Assembly (NCBI GenBank): GCA_965228785.1
Contig: CBDDIF010000001.1
Span: 3,472,001 to 3,536,000, forward strand
DNA length: 64,000 nucleotides
Reading direction: 5' to 3'
DNA from: Hoeflea_A sp965228785
GTDB lineage: Bacteria > Pseudomonadota > Alphaproteobacteria > Rhizobiales > Rhizobiaceae
A program made the translations under genes and the position numbers. Shown here one piece after another: positions 46,220 through 55,704 of the stretch; position 1 is the stretch's first letter, and each line of letters starts with the position of its first letter. The notes beneath the pieces were generated by a model. The model did no database searches and was not told the DNA's origin. It saw only the letters and a program-made list of their open reading frames with translations.

Positions 46220-46455
46220 CGGTATTCCTCTGTTGGTTCAAAGTCGATCGGCATCATACACACATTCATCCAAGCCGCATTCACGATCACTTCAGTATAC
46301 GAACACACTGTCTTGATCGGATCTTGTTTATGTGTCCCGCTTGAAACGGGATTCAAGTCCGCTACCCGAATTCAAGAGCAAGGGACGGAGTGTGAGGTCA
46401 GATTCGCAGGCCTAAAGTGCGGCCATTGATGTATGGTTTCGCTATGAGGAAGAAA

Positions 46456-47538
46456 ATGACCGAGATGTCAGCTGATATTCGCATCGCGGCGGCGCAGATG
46501 CGCGATGCCGAGCGCTGGGAAGCGGTGGAGAACCGTGACAAAGCCTCTGACGACCGTTTCATCTACGGCGTCAAAACCACCGGAATCTATTGCCGCCCCT
46601 CCTGCGGCTCCAAGGCTGCCCGTCGCGAAAATGTGGTGTTCTTCGACGATGCGGCCGCGGCGCGGGAAGCGGGCTTTCGGGCCTGTAAACGCTGCAAGCC
46701 CGACGAGCCAAGCAGAGAGCAAAAGAATGCCGATTTGGTCGCCGCCGCCTGCCAGACGATCGACGATGCTGAGGAACCACCAAGTCTCGAAGCCTTGGCC
46801 AGGCAAGCCGGCGTCAGCCGGTTCCACTTCCATCGGATTTTTCGCGAGATTACCGGCGTAACGCCCAAGGCATATGCCGCGGCGAGGCGTGTGGGAAAGC
46901 TGCGCGGTGAACTGGAGGCCGGCGCGAGCGTGACCAGCGCGATCTTCGATGCCGGTTACAATGCCAGCAGCCGGTTTTACGAAGAATCGAGCAGCCGACT
47001 GGGAATGCGCCCGAAACAATATCGTGACGGCGGACGCGATACCCGCATCAAGTTTGCCGTTGGCGAGTGCTCGCTGGGTGCAGTGCTCGTGGCGGCGACG
47101 GAAAAAGGCGTCTGTGCCATCGACTTCGGTGATGATGCGGAAACCCTGCTCAACGATTTGCAGGACCGTTTTCCGAATGCCGAACTGGTGGGCGGCGACA
47201 GTGAGTTCGAAGCGTTGGTCGCGAATGTGGTCGGCCACCTTGAAACGCCCCAGGTCGATCTTGATCTGCCGCTTGATATTCGCGGGACAGCGTTTCAACA
47301 AAAGGTCTGGGAAGCTTTGCGTCAGATTCCAGCCGGCTCCACGGCGAGTTACGCGGATGTTGCGAAGCAGATCGGCAAGCCATCAGCGGTTCGAGCCGTG
47401 GCACAAGCATGCAGCGCCAATCGGATCGCAGTGGCAATTCCCTGTCACCGCGTCATTCGTCGTGACGGCGACCTGTCGGGATATCGCTGGGGTGTCGAAC
47501 GAAAACGGGCGCTTCTTTCCCGTGAGGCGCAGTCATGA
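46456..47538 (+). CDS. ada: Bifunctional Ada: methyl-DNA sensor/activator and alkyltransferase
   Basis: A 360-residue Ada. N-terminal zinc module with Cys46, Cys50, Cys77 and Cys80 (GIYCRPSCGSK and RACKRCKPDE), spaced as in E. coli; Cys46 corresponds to the phosphotriester-accepting Cys. AraC-type HTH (EALARQAGVSRFHFHRIFRE) and C-terminal O6-alkylguanine transferase with IPCHRVIRRDG follow. ATG at 46456 has GAGGAAGAAA before it. It removes methyl groups and activates its own operon when methylated. The 2OG oxygenase gene overlaps by 4 nt. Confidence 0.95.
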   Translation: MTEMSADIRIAAAQMRDAERWEAVENRDKASDDRFIYGVKTTGIYCRPSCGSKAARRENVVFFDDAAAAREAGFRACKRCKPDEPSREQKNADLVAAACQTIDDAEEPPSLEALARQAGVSRFHFHRIFREITGVTPKAYAAARRVGKLRGELEAGASVTSAIFDAGYNASSRFYEESSSRLGMRPKQYRDGGRDTRIKFAVGECSLGAVLVAATEKGVCAIDFGDDAETLLNDLQDRFPNAELVGGDSEFEALVANVVGHLETPQVDLDLPLDIRGTAFQQKVWEALRQIPAGSTASYADVAKQIGKPSAVRAVAQACSANRIAVAIPCHRVIRRDGDLSGYRWGVERKRALLSREAQS

Positions 47539-48281
47539 GCACGATTGCTGTCAGTGAGCACGTCACAGGTGCAACCATCGAGCCGGACACCATTGACCGG
47601 CTCGACTGGTCCCGTCTCGAAGCGGATCTTTGTCAGCGGGGCTTTGCCACAACGGGCCCGTTGCTCGAACCGGAAACCTGTCGCACCATCGCCGGGTACT
47701 ACGCCGACGATCGCCGCTGGCGCAGTCACGTGAGGATGGCTCGGCACGGATTCGGGCAGGGTGAGTACAAGTATTTCAATCATCCACTGCCGGAAATCGT
47801 CGCCGCGCTTCGAACGACCCTATACCCACGTCTCGTGCCGACTGCCAATCGCTGGCAAGAGCAGACAGGTCGGGACGAGAGGTTCCCGGCCTTGCACGAT
47901 CAGTTCCTGCGTCGGTGCCACGATGCCGGTCAGAACCTGCCGACACCGTTGCTGCTGCGCTATAGGACCGGCGATTACAATTGCCTGCATCAGGATATCT
48001 ACGGCCCTCTCGTGTTTCCGTTGCAGGTCGCGATCCTGCTGAACGATCCGTCCGTTGACTTTTCCGGAGGAGAATTCGTGCTCACCGAGCAGCGGCCGCG
48101 CATGCAGTCGCGCGCCGAAGTCATTCAACTCCGGTTGGGTGAAGCGGTTATTTTTGCGGTCAACGAGCGACCGGTGGAAGGCAAGCGGGGCGTTTACAGG
48201 GTGCGCATGCGCCATGGCGTCAGCCAGGTGCGCAGCGGCGAACGTCACGTGTTGGGCGTCATCTTTCACGACGCCGCCTGA
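47535..48281 (+). CDS. 2OG-Fe(II) oxygenase linked to ada
   Basis: A 248-residue dioxygenase. His152-x-Asp154 in NCLHQDIYG and His227 in RVRMRHGVSQVR form the facial triad; the following Arg would bind 2-oxoglutarate. SGGEFVLTEQRPRMQSRAEV is the double-stranded beta-helix. Because it overlaps ada (ATGA) it is probably induced by alkylation and may be a direct demethylase, but it is not close to AlkB in its N-terminal part. Confidence 0.85.
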   Translation: MSTIAVSEHVTGATIEPDTIDRLDWSRLEADLCQRGFATTGPLLEPETCRTIAGYYADDRRWRSHVRMARHGFGQGEYKYFNHPLPEIVAALRTTLYPRLVPTANRWQEQTGRDERFPALHDQFLRRCHDAGQNLPTPLLLRYRTGDYNCLHQDIYGPLVFPLQVAILLNDPSVDFSGGEFVLTEQRPRMQSRAEVIQLRLGEAVIFAVNERPVEGKRGVYRVRMRHGVSQVRSGERHVLGVIFHDAA

Positions 48282-48300
48282 GGCTAGCTTCTTTTTTCGC

Positions 48301-50673
48301 TTAAGGCTCGTCCGGTACCGCCGGTGGCGGTCCGGCAGCCTGTTCGACCGCCTGCTGCGCGGCGCCGGCGATGGCCTGTCTGGCTTCCTCGCCGATGGGC
48401 TGATCGCCGACCACTTCGACTGTCACGTTGCGCTGTGCGAAATTGATGCCGTTGGCATCGAACGCGTCACGCACCTTTTGATAGGCGTCCCTGCGGATGA
48501 GCCACTGCGCCCCGGGTTTGGCCATGAACTTAACGCCGACCACCATGTTGAATTCTTCCATGCGCCGTACGCCCTGGGATTTCAACGTCTGGATGATGTG
48601 CTCGCCATAGGCTTCGTTTTCCAGCAGCTCCGCACCAATCTTCTTGACGATCTTCTTGACCAATTTGATGTCGGTGTCGAAGGGAACTCTGAACTCGAGC
48701 CGCATAATGACCCAGTCGCGGCTGTAATTGGTGAGCGAGGTCAGTTCTCCGAAGGGAATGGTGTGAATGGCGCCCAGGTGATGACGCACACGCAGTGAGC
48801 GGATCGACATGGACTCCACAGTACCGCGAAGCGTGCCGATCTCGATATATTCTCCAATGCGGAAGGCGTCGTCGATCAGGAAGAAAATGCCGGATACGAT
48901 GTCCTTGACCAGCGCCTGAGCGCCGAAGCCGATGGCGATGCCGACGACACCGGCTCCCGCAAGCAGCGGTCCGACATTGACGCCGAGAGACGACAGAATG
49001 GTCATCAGCACAACCGCAATCAGCGTGACCATCAGGGTCACTCGCAGGATTGGCAGGAGCGTTGCCATCCGGGCCTCAGGGCCGGGCGCCTCGCTTCCCT
49101 GCGGCGGAACATAATTGGCCAGTCTGCGATCGATCGCGGATTTTGCCCATATCCAGATCAGATCGGCGATGAGCAGAACCAGGATGATATCCGCCAGTAC
49201 ACCGACAATCCGACCGGTGACGGTTTCAGATCCAGACAGGCTGAAGATGTTGCCGCCCCAGGTGGCGAGCAATGCAACGATCGCGCCCATGACAGCGACG
49301 AAGCGAACGAAGCGACGAGCGATCGGGCGATAAAGCTCGAGCGAAGGTACGATTTCTTCATCCTCGTCAACGTCGGCCGGTTCTTCGATTGTCGGCACGA
49401 CGGCAGTGTCGGTTTCAGGAACGGCGCTATCATTTGCCGCCATTGCGACTGGTTCCAGAACCACCGTAGCCTCTGGTTCTGGTGTGTCGGGAAGCTCCTT
49501 TTCCTGCTCCGAATTCCTACCCTCGGCCTGATCGAAAAAGTAATCGATGCAGCCGTTGCAAAGCCGGGTGAGCGGGAACAGCAATCCAAGAATGATCACC
49601 GTCCACATCATTTCGGTCGCGTCGAGCAGCCAGAGAAACCAACCGATCAGCGTGAGGACCGAGAGATATCCGGGCCAGAACCGGGGCATTCCTGCTGCCA
49701 CATTGTCCGGGCTGTTTCTTTTTGCGATCAGCCAGGACAGATGCCAGATGGCCAGGATGATGGCCAAAGCGCAGAGCGCACCCTCGGCAACGGCGATGCC
49801 CAATGTTGCTCCAAGGGCGTCCGTATCTCCAGCCAGGTGCTCGAAAATGTCCGTCATTGTCAGTGCCAGGATCAACAGGGATGCGACCGCGACGGTCCAA
49901 CGATGCAGTGGGCGGGCAATATCGTTGCCGAGCGGAACCAGACGCAACTCAGGCACTCTTGGAGCCAGCACGAAAAGGGAAACGGTGGCGGCTGCCCGAA
50001 TGGCAATGACAATGGTCAACAGGTTGAGGACGGTATTTTCGACGAATGGCGGCCAGTCGAAGCTGAGGAACGTGCCGATGGTGCCGATGGAAAAGACAAA
50101 CAGGCCGGCGAAGATCAGCAAGGCGCGCTGGGCTGCGGCTTGCAGTCGCTTGCCGAGGGACTGGGCATGGCTGAATTCCAGGCCAAGCAGCATTTGCTGT
50201 GTGTATTGTCTGAACAGCCATTCCAGGCCGCTGCCGATGACCAGGAAGATCAGCATATAGGTGATGGTTCGCAGCGACTGTTCGGCCGACAATTGCTGTT
50301 GCCAGGATTGTGCCAGAAAGTTCGGAGCGTCCGGCAGGTTTCGCCAACTGACCGTCAGATCGATAAGTCGCTGGCGCACCCTTTCGACCCTTCGAGCGAT
50401 TTCCTGCTGGAAGTTCTCGGCCGCCTCTGCTCCGGCAATGGAATCACTATCCGCCTCCTGGCCCCTGGCTCGCAGCCACTCGACCATCGACGGGTCTGAC
50501 AGCAGACGCATCAGTTCTCGGACATCGTTGGGTGAGGGTGGTCCCGGCTCGACCTGGGTTTCGACTGGTTGAGAGCTGCCCGGCATGAATTGCGCGAGAC
50601 CAGGGTTGGCCAGCGCCAGGCACATCACCACGACCATGAGAGGAATGAGCCAACGATGTCTGAGATCAAGCAT
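48301..50673 (-). CDS. Large MscS-family mechanosensitive channel
   Basis: A 790-residue channel. Signal peptide (LIPLMVVVMCLALANPGLAQ), a helical periplasmic part (~50-130), about ten TM segments, an acidic cytoplasmic linker (PETDTAVVPTIEEPADVDED region), then the MscS core: pore helix GAGVVGIAIGFGAQALVKDI, beta domain FRIGEYIEIGTLRGTVESMS and C-terminal vestibule. The start at 50673 is set by GGAGG six bases ahead. Its first 8 nt lie inside the end of the upstream ferredoxin-like gene, so expression is coupled. A tension-gated channel with extra N-terminal TMs, like MscM/YbdG-type proteins. Confidence 0.93.
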   Translation of the reverse strand: MLDLRHRWLIPLMVVVMCLALANPGLAQFMPGSSQPVETQVEPGPPSPNDVRELMRLLSDPSMVEWLRARGQEADSDSIAGAEAAENFQQEIARRVERVRQRLIDLTVSWRNLPDAPNFLAQSWQQQLSAEQSLRTITYMLIFLVIGSGLEWLFRQYTQQMLLGLEFSHAQSLGKRLQAAAQRALLIFAGLFVFSIGTIGTFLSFDWPPFVENTVLNLLTIVIAIRAAATVSLFVLAPRVPELRLVPLGNDIARPLHRWTVAVASLLILALTMTDIFEHLAGDTDALGATLGIAVAEGALCALAIILAIWHLSWLIAKRNSPDNVAAGMPRFWPGYLSVLTLIGWFLWLLDATEMMWTVIILGLLFPLTRLCNGCIDYFFDQAEGRNSEQEKELPDTPEPEATVVLEPVAMAANDSAVPETDTAVVPTIEEPADVDEDEEIVPSLELYRPIARRFVRFVAVMGAIVALLATWGGNIFSLSGSETVTGRIVGVLADIILVLLIADLIWIWAKSAIDRRLANYVPPQGSEAPGPEARMATLLPILRVTLMVTLIAVVLMTILSSLGVNVGPLLAGAGVVGIAIGFGAQALVKDIVSGIFFLIDDAFRIGEYIEIGTLRGTVESMSIRSLRVRHHLGAIHTIPFGELTSLTNYSRDWVIMRLEFRVPFDTDIKLVKKIVKKIGAELLENEAYGEHIIQTLKSQGVRRMEEFNMVVGVKFMAKPGAQWLIRRDAYQKVRDAFDANGINFAQRNVTVEVVGDQPIGEEARQAIAGAAQQAVEQAAGPPPAVPDEP

Positions 50674-51823
50674 CGACAACCTCCGCAACGGTGTCTTCCG
50701 TTGCATCGGCTCGGGCAGCTGCCTTTTGCCGCAAGACCATGTCCTTTGGAGAGATGTCGGGTGCGACAAGCCGCTCGACGGTGAGCCGCCCGGCCTGCGG
50801 CTGAAGCTGGCAGGCAAGGCGCACGTCGTCCGGGGCATTCAGTCTGGCCAGCGTCTGCCGCTCCACCTGGGTCGGTTCGTTGAGATCGGCTTGCGTTTCG
50901 AGGATCCGAACACGGCAGGTACCGCAGCGTCCGCGACCGCGGCATAAATTGGCATGCGGTAGATCGCTTATGCGCGACAATTCCAGGAGGCTTGCACCGG
51001 ATTCGGCTTCGATGGTCGGCCCGCGTAGATAGTCGATGACGACCAGACCGTGTCTTCGAGCCCGCAGGCGCAACCATCGCAGGACAAAGGCAGCGATCAC
51101 CATTGCGCCATAGATGTACATCGTTATCCAGAAGATACGATTGGCCAAAGCCAGGTTCGCAAGAACCTCTGCCTGCTGCTCGGCGGCCGCCTCCTGTTCT
51201 GCCGCCGTGAGTTCGACCGGCGGGGCCGCCGGCTCCCCGGCGACGATGGCAGCGTCGCTGATGACTTCGTTACCGGCATCGACAAAACCGAGCAAAGCGA
51301 AAACCGGAACCGCGACGAATAGAGGATAGACCATCCAGGCCAAACGATCCCACCAGCTTTTGAGCCGGATCCAGCTGAAGATCCCGATGCTGGCATGGAT
51401 CCAGATCACGATGACGACGAGGACCTGACGCAGACCTTCAAGCGGATTGTCCAGCCAGAAATACGTGAGGATGACGCGATAGGTTGGTTCGAACTGAAAA
51501 AAGTTCTTGAGAGCGTAGATGCCGATCACGTGGGATGCGAGCAGCGGAATGATAAGCAGTCCAAAGACCAGTTGCGCGCCGTCATAGCCCGACATGCGTA
51601 GCGTGCTTCGGTGATAGAGTGCATGCAAACCGAGAACCGTGTGCACCAGGAAGGATAGCATCACCAGGAGGGACAACGGCGGAAATGTCCAAGGCGCCGT
51701 CAGATAGGCGCTCGCCGCGTCTGTTGCCTCCACGGAGAAGAGCCCGAAGGCCATGTTCAGCAGGTGGCTCGTTACGAATATGTAGAGGAACGAGCCGGTC
51801 AGCATTCTTAGATTTCGTATCAT
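50666..51823 (-). CDS. Membrane protein with C-terminal [2Fe-2S] ferredoxin domain
   Basis: A 385-residue protein. Residues ~8-240 hold about six TM segments with several His in or near them (20, 61, 67, 98, 143), like a cytochrome-b/SdhC-type fold; a short Glu/Ala-rich loop is at ~190-225. Residues ~258-350 are a plant-type ferredoxin with Cys294-x5-Cys300-x2-Cys303 and Cys338. The same membrane-ferredoxin part precedes a cyclase domain in some class III adenylate cyclases, but here the frame stops after the ferredoxin. The ATG at 51823 has only a weak ribosome site. It overlaps mscS by 8 nt. Confidence 0.8.
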   Translation of the reverse strand: MIRNLRMLTGSFLYIFVTSHLLNMAFGLFSVEATDAASAYLTAPWTFPPLSLLVMLSFLVHTVLGLHALYHRSTLRMSGYDGAQLVFGLLIIPLLASHVIGIYALKNFFQFEPTYRVILTYFWLDNPLEGLRQVLVVIVIWIHASIGIFSWIRLKSWWDRLAWMVYPLFVAVPVFALLGFVDAGNEVISDAAIVAGEPAAPPVELTAAEQEAAAEQQAEVLANLALANRIFWITMYIYGAMVIAAFVLRWLRLRARRHGLVVIDYLRGPTIEAESGASLLELSRISDLPHANLCRGRGRCGTCRVRILETQADLNEPTQVERQTLARLNAPDDVRLACQLQPQAGRLTVERLVAPDISPKDMVLRQKAAARADATEDTVAEVVDA

Positions 51824-52050
51824 TGGTCTTCTTTGTCCCCCAGGCCCTGACAGCGAATTTGGGGGCATTACCGGGACAGGTCAAATTTTCTTTGCGCGGT
51901 GCCCATCGCTGTTCTTGATCTTATCCATAATTCATGATTTCTGGATATTTCATCGAAGAGGGCAATTCTGTCAGATAAGCGACTGAAAAGTGCTGGTTGA
52001 GCGGCGGCGATCCGGAATCGCCAGGGTCGGCTGGAGATCGGGGGATTACG

Positions 52051-52737
52051 ATGGACGAGCGGCTTTCGAAGCAACTGGGTGCGGAATTTATCGGCACGGC
52101 GTTTCTGTTAGCCACCGTGGTGGGCTCAGGGATCATGGCGGAGGCTCTGGCTGGCGGCAATGTGGCCATAGCCTTACTCGGAAACACGATCCCGACCGGT
52201 GCTATCCTGGTTGTCCTGATCACGATGCTGGGGCCGATATCCGGTGCGCATTTCAATCCAGCCGTGACAATGGTTTTCGCGATCCGTCGAGAGATTTCAC
52301 CGCCACACGCGGTCGGATTTGTCCTCGTACAAATAGTTGGTGGACTTATCGGGGTCTGGGCGGCGCACCTCATGTTTGATCTGGAAGTGATGCAGTTTTC
52401 CCAGAAGGTGCGGACCGGATCGGCTCAATGGTTTGCCGAATCGGTGGCGACGTTCGGCCTGGTCTTCACGATTCTTGCCACGTTGCGATCCAACGAGAAG
52501 GCTGTAGCGATGAGCGTTGGGCTTTATATTACGGCGGCCTACTGGTTCACTGCGTCGACGTCTTTCGCTAATCCGGCCGTGACCATCGCGCGTGGATTTT
52601 CCGACAGTTTTGCCGGAATTCGGCCGCAGGACGTTGTTCCATTCGTCATTGCTCAGTTGTTTGGCGCATATCTCGCATACGCGTTTTGCCGATGGCTGCT
52701 TGCCGCGAAAGGTGAGGGTGCTAAGCAACACCATTGA
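52051..52737 (+). CDS. MIP family aquaporin/aquaglyceroporin
   Basis: A 228-residue channel with six TM segments and both NPA motifs: SGAHFNPAVTMVFAI and TSFANPAVTIARGFS. AEFIGTAFLLATVVGSGIMA is the family TM1. Whether it carries water, glycerol or metalloids such as arsenite cannot be told here; no ars gene is adjacent. ATG at 52051 follows GGGGG. Confidence 0.92.
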   Translation: MDERLSKQLGAEFIGTAFLLATVVGSGIMAEALAGGNVAIALLGNTIPTGAILVVLITMLGPISGAHFNPAVTMVFAIRREISPPHAVGFVLVQIVGGLIGVWAAHLMFDLEVMQFSQKVRTGSAQWFAESVATFGLVFTILATLRSNEKAVAMSVGLYITAAYWFTASTSFANPAVTIARGFSDSFAGIRPQDVVPFVIAQLFGAYLAYAFCRWLLAAKGEGAKQHH

Positions 52738-52807
52738 TCAATTTTTTAGGAAATGGACCGTATTTTACCAAATTCGACCGCCAACTGCTTGCGCTTGACA
52801 TTCCACA

Positions 52808-54790
52808 ATGCGTAGCTATGGCAAATTGAGGACACTTCCGGCGATGGGGCGCCAGGTGTCCCGGAAATCGTCGGAGGGCACAGGTTTGAAAACCGGAAAG
52901 ATTGGATTGTTCTGTAGCGCGGCGGCCGTGACGGGGATGCTGTCGACCGGCTTTGTACTGTCAACCACCGGAGAAGTTCAGGCGCAGCAACGCACGTCGC
53001 TTTTCGAGCTGATCTTCAATCCGCGGGCGCGTGAGAAGCGCCGCCTGCGGCAGCAACATCATGAGCAGCAACGGCTTAAGGCAAAACGTAGGGCCGCTGC
53101 GCCAAAGGTTCGTATCAGCGCTCCAAAGGTCTACACCTACAAGCCTGATACCATGAAAACGGTGGACCTGACGCCGCTTTCGACCGTCGAGATAGCCTCG
53201 GCTGACCCATATGCTGGTCCGTTTATAACCAGCGCTTTCGACGAATCGCGTCGCTTTCTGGAAGGCCAGAAGATCACGGCGACCAAAGAGGTCGGCGAAG
53301 CGTTGATCGCGTACTACAGCGAAAACCATGATTTTGTGTGGATCGATGGCACCGCACCGAACGACAATGCCCGCGCCGCACTCGCGGTGATGGAGCGAGC
53401 TGCCGAGGTTGGCCTTTCTCCGGCTGATTACCGTATCGAATTGCCAACGGACGGTTTTGATATGACCGCGATGGCCGACCGGCAGCGCGAACTCATGCTG
53501 TTCGAAATGAACATGAGTGCAAAGGCGCTGACTTACGTGTTGGATGCCACGCGCGGCCGCATCGATCCCAACAGGCTGTCGGGCTATCACGATTTTGAGC
53601 GTAAGAAAGTCGATCTGGCCTCGGCTCTTGGCAATCTTGCCGCTACGGCCGATGCGGGGGTTTATCTCTCCGGTAGCAATCCGGGCAACGACAAATTCAA
53701 AGCCCTTGTTGCCGCGTTAGCTGAAATGCGCGGAGCTGATCAGGAAGAAATGATCGTCATTGCCAAGGGCACGTTCCTGAAACCAGGCACAAAGAATCCG
53801 GAGCTCTCGAATGTCGTGGCGGCGATCCGCAAACGAGGATCGGACAAGCTGCTGGTCGACCACGGCCTTACGCTCTATGAATTCGAGACTGGCGGCAGCG
53901 ATCGCTACTCACCTGAACTGGTCAAGCTCGTTAAGGATTTCCAGCGCGAAAACGGCCTGTCGGTCGATGGTATCGTCGGCAAGATGACCATCAGCAAGCT
54001 CACGGACATGTCCAACGAGGACAAGGTCGATAAGCTAGTCCTGGCGATGGAACGGCTGCGTTGGTTGCCACGCAGTCTTGGTACCCGTCACGTTTTCATC
54101 AACCAGCCGGCCTACCGGGCGACCTATGTCGCCAATGGCAAGGACTCGTTGTCGATGCGAGCCATTGTTGGCAAGCGCTCCAATCAGACGAGCTTCTTCC
54201 AGGACGAAATCGAGAGGGTGGAATTCAACCCTTATTGGGGTGTTCCGGGTTCGATCATCGTCAATGAGATGCTGCCGAAACTGCGTCAGGATCCATCCTA
54301 TCTCGACCGGCTCGGCTACGAAGTAACCGATCGACGCGGCCGCCGCATTTCCTCACGCAGCGTCAACTGGTGGAAGGTTGGGGTGAACGTGCCGGTCGAC
54401 GTTCGCCAGCCTCCAGGACGCAACAATGCGCTGGGCGAATTGAAGATCCTGTTCCCGAACGAGCATGCGATCTATATGCATGACACGCCGACAAAAAAGC
54501 TGTTCGAAAGGGATGCCAGGGCCTTCAGCCACGGTTGCGTCAGGCTTCAGGACCCTCGTGGGATGGCGGCGGCTGTGCTTGGCAGCACGCGCGAACATGT
54601 CGATGCGCAAGTCGAACAGGGAAGCAATCTGGCCGAACATCTGCAAGAGCGGATTCCGGTCTATGTGTCCTACTTTACCGCCTGGCCGCAGGACAATGGC
54701 GGCGTGGAATACTACGCGGACATGTATGGACGCGACAAACGGCTGGATGAAGCGATCGCGCGCACGAACAAGGCACGCGGCAACGGCTGA
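52808..54790 (+). CDS. L,D-transpeptidase with scaffold and PG-binding domains
   Basis: A 660-residue envelope enzyme. A signal-like segment (GLFCSAAAVTGMLSTGFVLS) is preceded by a basic N-terminus; then a Lys/Arg-rich linker (~75-95), the LD-TPase scaffold domain (LIAYYSENHDFVWIDG to RIDP), a peptidoglycan-binding part (ELVKLVKDFQRENGLSVDGI) and the YkuD domain with HDTPTKKLF and FSHGCVR, catalytic Cys577 if started at 52808. It would form 3-3 cross-links or attach proteins to peptidoglycan. The start could also be at a later ATG (52844). Confidence 0.93.
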   Translation: MRSYGKLRTLPAMGRQVSRKSSEGTGLKTGKIGLFCSAAAVTGMLSTGFVLSTTGEVQAQQRTSLFELIFNPRAREKRRLRQQHHEQQRLKAKRRAAAPKVRISAPKVYTYKPDTMKTVDLTPLSTVEIASADPYAGPFITSAFDESRRFLEGQKITATKEVGEALIAYYSENHDFVWIDGTAPNDNARAALAVMERAAEVGLSPADYRIELPTDGFDMTAMADRQRELMLFEMNMSAKALTYVLDATRGRIDPNRLSGYHDFERKKVDLASALGNLAATADAGVYLSGSNPGNDKFKALVAALAEMRGADQEEMIVIAKGTFLKPGTKNPELSNVVAAIRKRGSDKLLVDHGLTLYEFETGGSDRYSPELVKLVKDFQRENGLSVDGIVGKMTISKLTDMSNEDKVDKLVLAMERLRWLPRSLGTRHVFINQPAYRATYVANGKDSLSMRAIVGKRSNQTSFFQDEIERVEFNPYWGVPGSIIVNEMLPKLRQDPSYLDRLGYEVTDRRGRRISSRSVNWWKVGVNVPVDVRQPPGRNNALGELKILFPNEHAIYMHDTPTKKLFERDARAFSHGCVRLQDPRGMAAAVLGSTREHVDAQVEQGSNLAEHLQERIPVYVSYFTAWPQDNGGVEYYADMYGRDKRLDEAIARTNKARGNG

Positions 54791-54795
54791 CCAGA

Positions 54796-55488
54796 TCAGA
54801 CGGCCTGCTGACCGGTTTCGGCGAGCAAGCCGTCAATCAGATCCGCTGTCAATTCGTCATAGTGATGGATGATGTGGTTGGGAGAAAGCTCCTCGACTGC
54901 GGTATCCGAATAGCCGAATGAAACGGCAATAGATGGAATTTCGGCGTTGCGTGCCGCAGCGATATCGTTGACGGAATCCCCGATCATGACAGCGGCAGTT
55001 CGATCGCCCTGGGCGCGGTCGATCGTGCCCTCTATGTGGCCGCGGTGCGGTTTGCGCACGGAAAAGCTGTCTCCACCGGTGATTGCTGCAAAACTGTCCG
55101 ATAGATCGAGCAACCCGAGCAGGCGAGTTGCCAAAGCCTCCGTTTTGTTTGTGCAAACCGCCAACTCCATTCCGGCCTCTTCGAGACGGCGCATTGCCTC
55201 GGGAAGACCGGGGTAGGGTGCAGACGATCCGGGCATCATTGCGCTGTAGTGGTCGAGGAAACGGTTGAAGAGCATGTCCATCTCTCCATTCGCCGGCTGG
55301 TGTTTTTGCAGGTCGAGAGCCCGCTCGATCATCGCACGGGCGCCTGAGCCGACAAGGTATGTCATGTCTTCGTAGGCAACGGGATCAAGTCCAAGTGCAT
55401 CGATTGTGTGATTGAGGCTGTCCATCAAATCGGGAGCGGTGTCCAGCAGCGTTCCGTCAAGATCGAATATGACCAGCGGTTTGGGCAT
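54796..55488 (-). CDS. gph: HAD-family phosphoglycolate phosphatase-like hydrolase
   Basis: A 230-residue HAD hydrolase: IFDLDGTLLDTAPDLMDSLN (DxDGT), VCTNKTEALATRLLG, KPHRGHIEGTID and VMIGDSVNDIAAARNAEIPS. Position beside rpiA matches rhizobial gph. GGGGGA stands four bases before ATG 55488. It would dephosphorylate 2-phosphoglycolate. Confidence 0.88.
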   Translation of the reverse strand: MPKPLVIFDLDGTLLDTAPDLMDSLNHTIDALGLDPVAYEDMTYLVGSGARAMIERALDLQKHQPANGEMDMLFNRFLDHYSAMMPGSSAPYPGLPEAMRRLEEAGMELAVCTNKTEALATRLLGLLDLSDSFAAITGGDSFSVRKPHRGHIEGTIDRAQGDRTAAVMIGDSVNDIAAARNAEIPSIAVSFGYSDTAVEELSPNHIIHHYDELTADLIDGLLAETGQQAV

Positions 55489-55704
55489 GGTTCCCCCGTC
55501 CAGCAAAGCGTTTATGTGTTCCGCCTAGGCCAGCAGGAAACGGATTGCAAGGGCGGAGGGTAGAGCAGGTGCCTGTCGATCGAGTTGCTGACCGGTGAAC
55601 CGGGTTCTGATTGCCGCAAGCTTGCAGCGCTTGGATTTACGGCTTTGCTTGGCGCGCCGGCCATGGTAACAGCGCGGCAGTCAATTACTGGGAGCGGACG
55701 GCGG

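Noticed and set aside
52738..52807. T-run after the aquaporin gene as terminator
   Set aside because: There is a TTTTTT run but no convincing stem ahead of it.
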